Notes under the pieces: model-generated
Seen by the model: the letters and a program-made list of their open reading frames with translations, nothing else
What the model was told of the DNA's origin: nothing
The model's database searches: none
Shown here: positions 45,071-54,159 of the stretch, piece after piece
Layout of the letters: each line of letters begins with the position of its first letter
Position numbering within the stretch: position 1 is the stretch's first letter
Translations under genes and position numbers: made by a program
Source of the DNA: Arthrobacter sp. NIO-1057
GTDB lineage: Bacteria; Actinomycetota; Actinomycetes; Actinomycetales; Micrococcaceae
Assembly: GCF_900094805.1 (NCBI RefSeq)
Contig: NZ_FMAT01000001.1
Coordinates: forward strand, 124,001 to 188,000
Direction of reading: 5' to 3'
Length of the DNA: 64,000 bases

Positions 45071-46359
45071 CTCTTGCCAAAAACCTGCTGAACAAGATTT
45101 CCGGTGTGGCTTCGTCTTCCACTGCTCAGGCCATACAGTCCCTGACGAGCCTGATCGTGCTGATGCTTGCAGCCAAGCTTCTTGGGTTGGAAGCACTAGG
45201 CCTCATCTCGACACTCTACGGAGCCCTGATCCTCGCAGCCGCCATCATCTCTGGCTTTGTTGGCGACTCTTTGACGGTACTTGACCGGCACGATCTTCAG
45301 GTGCAAGCGGGACTACGCTTCTGGCTCGCTTTGCTGGCCCTGTCTCTGGGAGTCATTGGAGCAATACTATGTTGGGTAGGCACCGATCTTGGTTTGCTCG
45401 GAGCCTTACTCTACGGCCTGGTTGTGGTTGCCTACATGGCTGAAGAGCTCGTTCGGCGCAGCTACATGGTCATCCTTAGCTTCGGAAAGTTGATCGTGGT
45501 GGACCTCGTGGTTCTAGGAACCACTAGCATCGTGCTGCTGGGGTTTGGCATCCTGTCCACCCTAACGCTGGAAGCGTTCTTCTTGGCTGTACTCGCAGGA
45601 CAATGTGCGGGAACCGTCTTTGGCTGGCTGCGCCTGCCAAACAGCGAAAAAGTACCGGCCCGCCGTCCTGCGCAGATCCGAGCCGTCGCCATGTTCGGGA
45701 TCTGGCGCGCAGCCCTACAGGGACTGCGTCCTGCACAGCTGACCGCGATGCGCGTATTGGTCACCGCCTTGATCGGTCTGGCCGCAGCCGGCGCGCTGGA
45801 AGCAGCCAGGCTGTACGCGGCTCCTGCAATGCTCTTAGTTAATGGCACCTGTGCCTATCTGTTTTCCTCATTGGCGCGAGACCGCGATGTCGGTGTTTGG
45901 CGTCAGCTGAAGAACACTGATTCGGTGGTACTCAAGTTGTTGCTGGCCACCGCAGGCTGCGCGGCCATCGGGCTGGTGTTGTTGCCTTGGGGTGGTCCTT
46001 TACTCACGGGCATCCTGCCATCAGGTCTTGCTGTTACCGGGTGGCTGGCATATGCCTGCGCGGTGGCGGCGTCAACGCCGTACGGCCTGTTGGCCACGGT
46101 ACATGAAAACGCGCGACCGGTATTTGTTATCAGGTTTATGGACAGCGTCCTCTCCGTGGCGTTGATTGCTTTGGTGTTGGTATTCACTTCGGACTACCGG
46201 CTGGTTCCGTGGGCCGCTGCCGCTGGTGCGCTGACCGGTGGCCTGATCATGCGGTGGTGGCTACACAAATCCGTTGCCGCGTATTTTCCCCCAGAGGGGC
46301 AGTTCGGGTCCGATTCGCTGAGCGACGCTGACTTTGCAAAGCCCCGGTATCAACAATGA
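45067..46359 (+). CDS. Wzx-like polysaccharide flippase
   Basis: Polytopic membrane protein of 430 residues with about 12 hydrophobic segments, beginning SSSTAQAIQSLTSLIVLMLA, the entry region typical of polysaccharide transporters in the MATE/MVF superfamily. Such flippases move lipid-linked repeat units across the membrane for Wzy-type polymerisation. No soluble domain. It overlaps both neighbours by ATGA, so lipoprotein, flippase and giant adhesin are translated in one block; this linkage suggests functional association of export and surface display. Confidence 0.82.
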   Translation: MTLAKNLLNKISGVASSSTAQAIQSLTSLIVLMLAAKLLGLEALGLISTLYGALILAAAIISGFVGDSLTVLDRHDLQVQAGLRFWLALLALSLGVIGAILCWVGTDLGLLGALLYGLVVVAYMAEELVRRSYMVILSFGKLIVVDLVVLGTTSIVLLGFGILSTLTLEAFFLAVLAGQCAGTVFGWLRLPNSEKVPARRPAQIRAVAMFGIWRAALQGLRPAQLTAMRVLVTALIGLAAAGALEAARLYAAPAMLLVNGTCAYLFSSLARDRDVGVWRQLKNTDSVVLKLLLATAGCAAIGLVLLPWGGPLLTGILPSGLAVTGWLAYACAVAASTPYGLLATVHENARPVFVIRFMDSVLSVALIALVLVFTSDYRLVPWAAAAGALTGGLIMRWWLHKSVAAYFPPEGQFGSDSLSDADFAKPRYQQ

Positions 46360-49300
46360 ACGGACTGGACATGGAAGAGCAGCAGATCACTGTAGGGCGA
46401 GGCACACCCGTGCGACGATTTACACGGGTACTGGCTTGCCTCGCCACCGCCGTGCTGGTCATCGCTGGCCTGAGCGTCATCCCAGCGACGGCCGCTGGCG
46501 AAGAAGAAATCGAGCTGCCTGAAACGGTCAGCGCAAATTATCTTCCCACCCCGCAACTGAACGGGGTGGCTTGGGACCTGCGTGTGCACGGGGATGTGGC
46601 GTATGTGGTCGGTTCGTTTACCCGGGCCCGGCCAAGCGGTGTGAATCCTGGCGGTGCCGGGGAAGTAGTTCGTAATAACGCCATGGCCTTCAACATCACC
46701 AGCGGGCAGATCCTGCCGTGGAACCCGAACTTCAACGCTCAGGTCATGGATATCGAATTCTCTCCGGACGGTACCCGCTTCTATGCAGGTGGTCAGTTCA
46801 CTGCTGTCAACGGCCAAGCCCGCAGTAAGGTCGCTGAATTCAACACGTCCAACGGCGCTTTGACTTCCTTCTCCACCAGTGTGGGTGGGTCTGTGGAAAC
46901 CCTCGCGGTGACCAGCGATGCGCTTTACTTGGGTGGTTCTTTCAACTCTGTGGGCAACCAGTCGCGGCGCAATCTCGCCAAGCTCAACCGCTCCAACGCC
47001 GAACTGCAAGCGTGGGCACCGACCACCGATGACATCGTACACGGCATCATTGCCACCGATGCCAGCGACCGTGTGGTCATCGGTGGACGATTCCAGACGA
47101 TCAACAGCGAGCCCAAGGTTGGTATCGGAGCAGTGAACGAGACCACTGGCCAGCAGGTGGCTTGGAGCTCCACTCCGGTTCCGGCACGGATCGATGACAA
47201 TGCCCGCGCGTGGGTCGTGGACCTGAAACTGGAAAACGGTGTCATCTACGCGGCCAACAATGGAATGGGCTGGCACTGGTTCGACGGCCGCTTTGCCGCC
47301 GAGTACGCCACCGGAGACTTAGTCTGGCTTGATAATTGTTATGGATCGACTTCATCGATCACCATCATGGGCGACGTGGTGTACTCCACACCACATGCGC
47401 ACGACTGCTCGTCGGTCAACGGATTCCCTGAGGAGAATCCCATGATTTGGAAGCGTGCGCTGGCAGAAACTGCCTTCGCCACCGGCACGGACACTACCGC
47501 GCCGTCGAATAATTCCTTGGTGCGCAACCAACCGATTCCAACCTTGCTGCACTGGTACCCCTCGATTAATACGGGTACCTATACCGGGCAGTATCAAGGC
47601 GGTTGGGCCATGGACAATAACGGGGACTATTTGGTTCTCGGTGGCGAGTTCACCAGATTGAACAACGCCAATCAGCAGGGTTTGGCAGTCTTCCCTAAAC
47701 GGTCCCTTTCTTCGAATTCCATCCGACCCGAGTACACCGCTCAGCTAAAACCCTCGGCGATTTCTCAACACAGTGGCTCCGTTCGCGTAGCTTGGCCAAC
47801 CACGTGGGATATTGACGACGAAACACTGACTTACGAGCTACTGCGCGATAACTCGCTCACCGCAATCGATAGCCAGCAAGTGCCGTCCATCTGGTGGAAG
47901 AAGCAGTCGCTGGGCTTCCGAGATGACAGTGTTGCACCGGGCAGCACGCACACCTATAGGGTTCGGGTTTCGGACCCGTCGGGCAATAACTACATCGGTC
48001 CACGTTCTGATCCAGTGACCGTCAGCAACAAGGCCGAGAGCCCGTATACGCAAGTCTTGCGTGACACGGGCGCGGATATCTACTATCCACTGAACGAATC
48101 CGAGGGCACCGTAGCCTTTGATAACATCGGCTTCGTCGATGCCGACGCCACTGATGCTTTGCAGCGCGGCGTGCCGGGCGCGATCAGTGACGATGACGCC
48201 AGCGGATTCAGCGGTCAGTCCCTGGCGAGTCGAAATACGGCGAGCGCACCAGATACCTTCACTACCCAGCTATGGTTCAAGACCGACAGTGACCAGGGCG
48301 GCAAGCTGATTGGGTACGGTAGCTCGGCCACCGGTGACTCGGGAAGTTATGACCGGCATGTCTGGATGGATAATTCTGGACGCCTGCACTTTGGCACATG
48401 GCTGGGGTGGGCGGCAACAGTCAGTTCCTCGGCAAGCTACAACGACGGGCAATGGCACCAACTGACGGCTTCTTTGGGTCGAGCTGGAATGCATCTGTAT
48501 GTTGACGGGCTGAAGGTCGCGGAGCGTACCGAAGTCACCAGCGGCCAGGCCTACTCAGGAATGTGGCGCATCGGCGGGGACAATCTCAATGGCTGGCCTA
48601 ACCAGCCATCGAGTAAGACCTTCAACGGCGAGTTGGATGAGGTAGCGATCTTCAACGAGCAGATCGACGCAGCGACAGTGTTACAGCTCTTCCAATCCAC
48701 CGGACGCACCGCGGACATTCCCGATCCTCCAACCGATGCCTACGGACTGGCGGTCCACGGCGATGAACCGCAGCTGTACTGGCGCTTGGATGAAACCCAA
48801 GGCAACGTGGCCAAGGACAATACCATCGCCCGCAATGACGGAACCATCAACGGTTCGGTCCGCTACGGGGAAGAATCCGCTATCGGCCACGGCACATCAA
48901 TGGGTTTCGGCCAGTCAGATGCCACGGTGGTCTCCAATCGGGCTATACAGAACCCTACGGTGTTTTCCACCGAGGCCTGGTTCCGAACAACAACGGAGAC
49001 CGGGGGCAAAATTATCGGATTCGGTAATGCCGCCAGTGGCTTGTCATCCAGCTATGACCGTCATGTCTACATGCGCAATGACGGCACCCTAGTTTTCGGC
49101 GTGTACACCGGCACCGAAAACCTCGTTACCACCGGCCGGTCCTACAATGACGGGGGCTGGCACCATGTGGTGGCCACGCTGTCTGGCGAGGGCATGAAGC
49201 TCTACGTGGATGGTGCGTTGGCCGGAACCAACCCACAAACCTCGGCCGAGCCGTTTAATGGCTACTGGCGCATAGGCGGGGACCGGGTATGGTCCGGAGC

Positions 49301-51821
49301 CAGCTCCGCGTGGTTTGATGGCGAAATTGATGAGGCCGCAGTTTACGCCAGAGCGCTAACCCAAGCCGAGGTCAATGAGCACTACGGGGTTGTCGGGGAA
49401 CCGAACCAAGACCCATTGGCCGATTTCACCAGCACCAGCCAAGGACTGGCGGTGGCCTTCGATGCCAGCGGATCAACCGATGCCGACGGAACCATTGCCA
49501 GCTACGCTTGGGACTTCGGTGACGGGCAGGAGACAACCGTGCAGAGCCAAGGGGTGCTGCACGAATACGCACAGGCCGGTACCTACACGGTGGTGCTGAC
49601 CATTACCGATGATCGCGGTGGCACTGCCACCAAGACGATGCAGATCGAGGCCAAAGCCGTCAACCAGCCGCCGGTGGCCGCCATAACCAGCGAACAGACC
49701 GGTTTAAAGGTAAGCTTCAGCGGTTCCGGATCCGAAGATCCGGAACAGGGAGAACTGTCCTTCGAATGGGACTTCGGCGATGGCAGCGAGAAGGGTACAG
49801 GTCAAGACGTGGAGCATGCCTACGGCACAGGCGGAGAATACACGGTGACTTTGACGGTCAGTGACAACGCCGGGGCCACTGCCCAGACACAGAGTACCCT
49901 GATCGTACAAAATGCTGCTCCACTGGCTGCCATTGAACTGGGTGTGGACGGTTTGAGCATCCATGTTGATGGTTCGGGATCCGCAGACCCCGAGGGCGGA
50001 GAACTTGACTATGCCTGGGACTTCGGCGACGGGGCAGAGGACACCGGGGCCGTGGCCACCCACGAATACGCAGAACCGGGAACCTACGAGGTCACCCTCG
50101 TGGTGACTGATGAACATGAGGCCACCGACACGGTGACACAGACGGTGCAAGTGAAGGTGCCCAACACTGCACCGGAAGGTGCCTTCGATTCCACCGTAGA
50201 CGGGCTGACCGCTACCTTCAGCGCCGCAGCATCACAAGATGTCGACGGACAAATCGTGTCTTGGGAATGGGACTTCGGGGACGGAACCGAGGGGAGCGGT
50301 GCCGAGGCCATGCACCAATACTCCAGCGGCGGAACCAAGACTGTGACGCTCACTGTCACCGATAACGAAGGCGCCACCGGCACCGCGTCTGGCGAGGTCA
50401 CCGTGCAAGACCCGGCAGAGCTGGAACCCACTGCTGCCTTCAGTTGGGAAGCGGATGAACTGTCGATTGCCGTGGATGCCTCCGCTTCGCTGCCTCCGGC
50501 AGCCGGCGGGGAGATCACCGGATACCTGTGGGATTTCGGTGACGGAACCCAAGGAACCGGCGTGACGGCCAGCCACAATTATGTCTCGGCCGGCACCTAT
50601 TCGTTGACGCTGACCGTACAAGCGGGAGAGCGGGAAAGCACCATCAGCCAGGTGGCCACCGTTGCCCTCGCCCAAGGTCCGCAAGCACAGTTCAGCACCT
50701 CGGTCCACGGACTGGCACTGGGGGTTGATGCCTCAGATAGCACGGCCGGGGATGCGCCGATTACCAGCTACGAGTGGGACTTCGGCGATGGGCAAAGCGC
50801 TCTTGGTCAAACTGCGCAGCACCGCTACGCCGAAGACGGCCGATACACGATCACCCTGACAGTCAGGGATGACAACGGGATGGAAGCACACACCGAAACC
50901 GAAGTGGATGTCCAAAATTCAGCTCCGGTGGCGGCCTTCAGCCTGGAAGTGAACGGCCTGGAAGTTCAAGTGGATGCTACTGCCTCCAGCGATGCTGATG
51001 GTCAGATTGCCTCATACTCATGGGACTTCGGAGATGGTAAGACGGCCAGCGGCAAGAATGCATCCCACGAGTACGCAGAGCCTGGCGACTACCCGATCAA
51101 GCTGGTGGTCACCGACGAAGATGGGCGAAGCGCCGAACTGGTTCAGCAGGTGCAAGTCACGGTCGACGCCGAACCGGCCCTGCTCGTTTCCGATACCTTT
51201 GGACGCACCATTTCCGACGGCTGGGGTGAAGCCGATACTGGGGGTACTTGGATACGGCAAGGCTCATCATCGAACTACAGTGTGCTCGAGGGCACCGGCC
51301 GGATCCGTATGTCAACCGCCGGCAGCGGTCCACTATCGTGGCTACCAGCCGCGGTACGGGAAGGGGACTTGCGCATCAAACTCAGCCGCGACAAGGCAGC
51401 CACCGGGGGAGGCATCTATCAGACGGTGACCATCAGGGACATTCCTGGTGTTGGAGCGTACCGCGCCAAGGTCCGATTCCTGTCCAATGGCCAGGTGGCA
51501 CTGACCTTGGAGAAGGTGGTTTCCGGCAGTGTCAGCGCATTAAGTGCTGAGACCGTCATCGGAGGCGTGGATGGTTCACCGGGCGAAGCCGTATGGCTGC
51601 GCCTGCAGGCTGAAGGTAGTGATTCCACAAGCTTGCGGGCCAAGGTCTACAACCGAGGCCAGGATGAGCCGGTGAACTGGCAGCTCCACGCCACTGACTC
51701 CACTGCCGCACTACAGGCGGAAGGTCGTTTAGGGCTGTCGGTATACCTGTCTGGTTCGGCGAATAATGCACCGGTTTACGGTGGATTCGATGATTTGGAG
51801 GTGCGGGAAATCGCCGAATGA
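46356..51821 (+). CDS. Giant secreted propeller/FN3/LamG/PKD surface protein
   Basis: Secreted protein of 1821 residues. A signal peptide (RFTRVLACLATAVLVIAGLSVIPATAAG, cleaved near 48; an alternative ATG is at 46371) is followed by a beta-propeller-like region (~50-460; repeated LYLGGSFNSVGNQ, FYAGGQFTAVNG units), an FN3-like domain (~464-558), two LamG/concanavalin-type domains (~564-783 and 794-1013; YDRHVWMDNSG and YDRHVYMRNDG), seven PKD domains (~1014-1608; YxWDFGDG in each), and a C-terminal ~210-residue domain starting DTFGRTISDGWGEADTGG. No LPXTG or membrane anchor. Likely a carbohydrate-binding adhesin or glycan-organising protein. Overlaps the flippase gene by ATGA. Confidence 0.9.
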   Translation: MNGLDMEEQQITVGRGTPVRRFTRVLACLATAVLVIAGLSVIPATAAGEEEIELPETVSANYLPTPQLNGVAWDLRVHGDVAYVVGSFTRARPSGVNPGGAGEVVRNNAMAFNITSGQILPWNPNFNAQVMDIEFSPDGTRFYAGGQFTAVNGQARSKVAEFNTSNGALTSFSTSVGGSVETLAVTSDALYLGGSFNSVGNQSRRNLAKLNRSNAELQAWAPTTDDIVHGIIATDASDRVVIGGRFQTINSEPKVGIGAVNETTGQQVAWSSTPVPARIDDNARAWVVDLKLENGVIYAANNGMGWHWFDGRFAAEYATGDLVWLDNCYGSTSSITIMGDVVYSTPHAHDCSSVNGFPEENPMIWKRALAETAFATGTDTTAPSNNSLVRNQPIPTLLHWYPSINTGTYTGQYQGGWAMDNNGDYLVLGGEFTRLNNANQQGLAVFPKRSLSSNSIRPEYTAQLKPSAISQHSGSVRVAWPTTWDIDDETLTYELLRDNSLTAIDSQQVPSIWWKKQSLGFRDDSVAPGSTHTYRVRVSDPSGNNYIGPRSDPVTVSNKAESPYTQVLRDTGADIYYPLNESEGTVAFDNIGFVDADATDALQRGVPGAISDDDASGFSGQSLASRNTASAPDTFTTQLWFKTDSDQGGKLIGYGSSATGDSGSYDRHVWMDNSGRLHFGTWLGWAATVSSSASYNDGQWHQLTASLGRAGMHLYVDGLKVAERTEVTSGQAYSGMWRIGGDNLNGWPNQPSSKTFNGELDEVAIFNEQIDAATVLQLFQSTGRTADIPDPPTDAYGLAVHGDEPQLYWRLDETQGNVAKDNTIARNDGTINGSVRYGEESAIGHGTSMGFGQSDATVVSNRAIQNPTVFSTEAWFRTTTETGGKIIGFGNAASGLSSSYDRHVYMRNDGTLVFGVYTGTENLVTTGRSYNDGGWHHVVATLSGEGMKLYVDGALAGTNPQTSAEPFNGYWRIGGDRVWSGASSAWFDGEIDEAAVYARALTQAEVNEHYGVVGEPNQDPLADFTSTSQGLAVAFDASGSTDADGTIASYAWDFGDGQETTVQSQGVLHEYAQAGTYTVVLTITDDRGGTATKTMQIEAKAVNQPPVAAITSEQTGLKVSFSGSGSEDPEQGELSFEWDFGDGSEKGTGQDVEHAYGTGGEYTVTLTVSDNAGATAQTQSTLIVQNAAPLAAIELGVDGLSIHVDGSGSADPEGGELDYAWDFGDGAEDTGAVATHEYAEPGTYEVTLVVTDEHEATDTVTQTVQVKVPNTAPEGAFDSTVDGLTATFSAAASQDVDGQIVSWEWDFGDGTEGSGAEAMHQYSSGGTKTVTLTVTDNEGATGTASGEVTVQDPAELEPTAAFSWEADELSIAVDASASLPPAAGGEITGYLWDFGDGTQGTGVTASHNYVSAGTYSLTLTVQAGERESTISQVATVALAQGPQAQFSTSVHGLALGVDASDSTAGDAPITSYEWDFGDGQSALGQTAQHRYAEDGRYTITLTVRDDNGMEAHTETEVDVQNSAPVAAFSLEVNGLEVQVDATASSDADGQIASYSWDFGDGKTASGKNASHEYAEPGDYPIKLVVTDEDGRSAELVQQVQVTVDAEPALLVSDTFGRTISDGWGEADTGGTWIRQGSSSNYSVLEGTGRIRMSTAGSGPLSWLPAAVREGDLRIKLSRDKAATGGGIYQTVTIRDIPGVGAYRAKVRFLSNGQVALTLEKVVSGSVSALSAETVIGGVDGSPGEAVWLRLQAEGSDSTSLRAKVYNRGQDEPVNWQLHATDSTAALQAEGRLGLSVYLSGSANNAPVYGGFDDLEVREIAE

Positions 51822-51833
51822 GTCCGGAGGTCA

Positions 51834-51865
51834 GTGGTTCCTTCCGTCCAGGTGGAACGAACCAC
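51834..51865 (+). terminator. Possible hairpin after the giant surface-protein gene
   Basis: GTGGTTC-C-TTCC with GGAA-C-GAACCAC, an 11-bp stem with one mismatch and an 8-base loop, 12 bases after the stop. No T-run, so it may only attenuate transcription. Confidence 0.4.
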
Positions 51866-51905
51866 GAGCACAGGTTCAGCGGCTTCGCAAACGAAGAGGA
51901 AATGA

Positions 51906-52001
51906 ATGAGTTTGTATTCAGTTCGTAATGTCTCCGGGGGACGCGCAGGAGTAACGCTGCGCTTGGGGACAGAGCCGAATATTGGGGAGGTTTGCGGCTG
52001 A
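51906..52001 (+). CDS. Possible 31-residue small protein / leader
   Basis: ATG 51906, preceded by GAAGAGGAA, opens a 31-codon frame ending at TGA 52001 (MSLYSVRNVSGGRAGVTLRL...). Its 3' half contains the paired boxes TTGGGGA (51963-51969) and TTGGGGA (51982-51988) followed by GGTTTG, seen also at 36415 and 36431. The signal may therefore be in the DNA/RNA rather than in the peptide. Confidence 0.25.
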   Translation: MSLYSVRNVSGGRAGVTLRLGTEPNIGEVCG

Positions 52002-52044
52002 TTACCACCGCAGGCACAAAGGAGTTCACTGGGGAGGACTCATC

Positions 52045-52779
52045 ATGCTACAAAAACAACAAGGGTACCGTTGGGCAGTTGCAGAACTGCGCCAGCGGCA
52101 GAAAACCAATAAGGGAGCGCCAGCTTACTCACGATTCGTGAACAGACCACTAGGTCGCCGGCTGGCAGCACTGGCCTACTTGCTTCGGCTAACGCCCAAT
52201 GGTGTCACTGGAATCAGTGCCCTGTGTACCGCTGCCGGGCTGGCAGTGATCGCCCTGTTGGAACCGTCCATCGGCTCTTCGGCGCTGATCACGGCATTAC
52301 TGGTACTGGGCTACGCACTGGATTCGGCTGATGGACAACTCGCCCGACTTCAAGGTTCCGGATCTGCCGCTGGCGAATGGCTTGACCATATTGTCGATGC
52401 AATCAAGACCTCCGCGCTGCACGCAATGGTACTGATCTCGTGGTACCGGTTTTATCCAGTTGAAGGCGCCTGGTATCTGGTGCCTATTGCCTACCAGATC
52501 GTGGCCTGCAGCCTGTTTTTCTCTATGATCCTTACCGACCAGCTGCGTCGGCTGGCCTCCGGGAAAACGGGGCACTACCTGCAGGGTCAGGGCAAGAGCT
52601 CGGCATGGTATTCCTTGGCCGTGGTTCCTACCGACTTTGGCCTCATCTGTCTTGCCTTCTTGACCCTGTGGTTGCCATCGGTGTTCATTATTGTTTACGT
52701 CCTGCTGTTGCTGGCCAATGCAGGCTTCCTGATGCTGGCCTTGAACAAGTGGTACCGGGAGGTGAAGTCCCTTGGCTAA
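52045..52779 (+). CDS. CDP-alcohol phosphatidyltransferase family membrane enzyme
   Basis: Membrane protein of 244 residues from ATG 52045 (GGGGAGG upstream; earlier in-frame codons lack a site). The complete CDP-OH-P signature D-x2-DG-x2-AR-x8-G-x3-D-x3-D is present from about residue 92: DSADGQLARLQGSGSAAGEW followed by LDHIVD. Six helices are visible. These enzymes move a phospho-alcohol group from a CDP-linked donor to another alcohol. Because it lies between the adhesin and chain-length genes, and a cytidylyltransferase is encoded at 59767, it may decorate the polysaccharide or its lipid carrier; a phospholipid role cannot be excluded. Confidence 0.88.
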   Translation: MLQKQQGYRWAVAELRQRQKTNKGAPAYSRFVNRPLGRRLAALAYLLRLTPNGVTGISALCTAAGLAVIALLEPSIGSSALITALLVLGYALDSADGQLARLQGSGSAAGEWLDHIVDAIKTSALHAMVLISWYRFYPVEGAWYLVPIAYQIVACSLFFSMILTDQLRRLASGKTGHYLQGQGKSSAWYSLAVVPTDFGLICLAFLTLWLPSVFIIVYVLLLLANAGFLMLALNKWYREVKSLG

Positions 52780-52864
52780 ATCACTTGATTACCAAGATCA
52801 TCGTATCTGGCCAGCTGCATCAGAACTGGGTTGGGGTGCGCATGCGCAGCGGGAGGCGACAGGA

Positions 52865-54157
52865 ATGGATCTAAGTGATTTCCTCTTCGTACTTCGCACC
52901 CGCATGTGGTGGATCGCGGCCAGCACCCTTGCCGGGATTATCGCCTCCATTGCCATCACCCTAGGGATGACCCCGGTGTATACGGCGAAGGCGACGTTGT
53001 TCGTCAGCGTTAATTCAAGCCAGGACACGGCCTATGCACGTGGCCAGTTCGCGCTGCAGCGTGTGGGTTCTTATCCGCAGCTGGTCAACGATCCGAAACT
53101 CATCAACCAGGTGATTAGCGGGCTTGATCTGGATCGTAGCTTTCAGGACGTTAAATCCAGTGTGACTGCCACCAATCCGGTGGATACAGTGCTCCTTGCA
53201 GTCACTGCGAAAGCTCCAGAGGCCCAGCAAGCTGCGGATATCGCCAACACGGCTGCCGGATTACTGGCCGAGTCCATCCAGAATCTGGAGAACACTGACC
53301 CGAAGAAGCTAGAAGTCAAGGCAGAGTTGTCTGTTCCGGCGGCAGCGCCGCAGTACGCCACCGCGCCTCGCAAATCAGTGAACCTGGCCTTGGGGGCGGT
53401 TTCGGGCGCCAGCTTCGGATTGTTGCTGGCGCTGGCGCTGCACAAACTGGATCCGAGGATCCTGCGAGGCAGGGATGTCGAACGACAATTGCGCATGCGT
53501 GTGCTTGGCACAGTGGTAGCGCAGCCCAAGGAAACGGCCCGTGGCAACCCGACAGGAATCCAGATCGGATACCGACAGATGGTGTCAAACCTGCTGATGG
53601 CCAATGATGGGCGCTTGCCACAGCGCATCTTGGCCCTTAGCACCCGCGGTGATGCGGTGATCGATGGGCAACAGCTGGCCCAGACCCTGGCGGCCATGGG
53701 CAAGCACTCGGTGATTGTGCAGGCCGACAGGCAACTGGAGCCTTTGCGCCAAGATGACGCACATGGCGCCGGTCTGGCCCAAGTCCTCGCCGGCACCAGC
53801 GAGCTGCATGATGCGCTACAGCATATCGAGTCGGTGCCGATGGGCTACCTACCTACCGGACCGCAACCTGAAACACTGCGTCGTTTTGATGTGTTCGCCG
53901 GACTAGACAGTTTGATCGCTTCCCTTGAAGAGGAATTTGACGTCGTGATCTTCGTGGCCAGCTTGCAGGGCCAGCCAGTGGATGCCACCGCGGTGGCCCT
54001 GCATAGCGATTGCGTGATCCTTACCGGACGCGCACGGCGCACCACCTACAGTCAGGTCTCCAGAGCCCTGCAGGAACTAAACGCGGTGCGAGTTGGCGCC
54101 ACCGGGTTGGTGTTAGTGGGTAAGCCTTCGCGCTTCCGTCACCGGCGGGGTGTCTGA
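52865..54157 (+). CDS. Wzz/CapA-type chain-length protein with pseudo-tyrosine-kinase domain
   Basis: Protein of 430 residues from ATG 52865 (GGGAGG eight bases upstream, giving the usual MDLSDFLFVLRTR start; TTG 52772 is rejected). Wzz domain: helix WWIAASTLAGIIASIAI at ~14-30, an outer loop, and the second helix near 200 with the PxxP-like stretch preceding it (SVPAAAPQYATAPRKSV). The C-terminal domain has the position and length of a BY-kinase, but Walker A reads STRGDAVIDGQQ (no GKS/T) and Walker B reads FDVVIFVAS (no Asp), and there is no Tyr cluster. It is thus predicted not to bind ATP productively. Role: control of polymer length and export. Confidence 0.87.
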   Translation: MDLSDFLFVLRTRMWWIAASTLAGIIASIAITLGMTPVYTAKATLFVSVNSSQDTAYARGQFALQRVGSYPQLVNDPKLINQVISGLDLDRSFQDVKSSVTATNPVDTVLLAVTAKAPEAQQAADIANTAAGLLAESIQNLENTDPKKLEVKAELSVPAAAPQYATAPRKSVNLALGAVSGASFGLLLALALHKLDPRILRGRDVERQLRMRVLGTVVAQPKETARGNPTGIQIGYRQMVSNLLMANDGRLPQRILALSTRGDAVIDGQQLAQTLAAMGKHSVIVQADRQLEPLRQDDAHGAGLAQVLAGTSELHDALQHIESVPMGYLPTGPQPETLRRFDVFAGLDSLIASLEEEFDVVIFVASLQGQPVDATAVALHSDCVILTGRARRTTYSQVSRALQELNAVRVGATGLVLVGKPSRFRHRRGV

Positions 54158-54159
54158 TC

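Noticed and set aside
49380-51180. PKD region as a recent nucleotide tandem repeat
   Set aside because: The seven PKD units are related at protein level but differ widely in DNA, so it is an old domain duplication rather than a recent expansion.
51790-51821. LPXTG sorting signal at the end of the giant protein
   Set aside because: The protein ends GGFDDLEVREIAE with no LPXTG, hydrophobic stretch or basic tail.
52772-52864. TTG start 93 bases upstream for the chain-length protein
   Set aside because: ATG 52865 has a stronger site and yields the family-typical MDLSDFLFVLR start.
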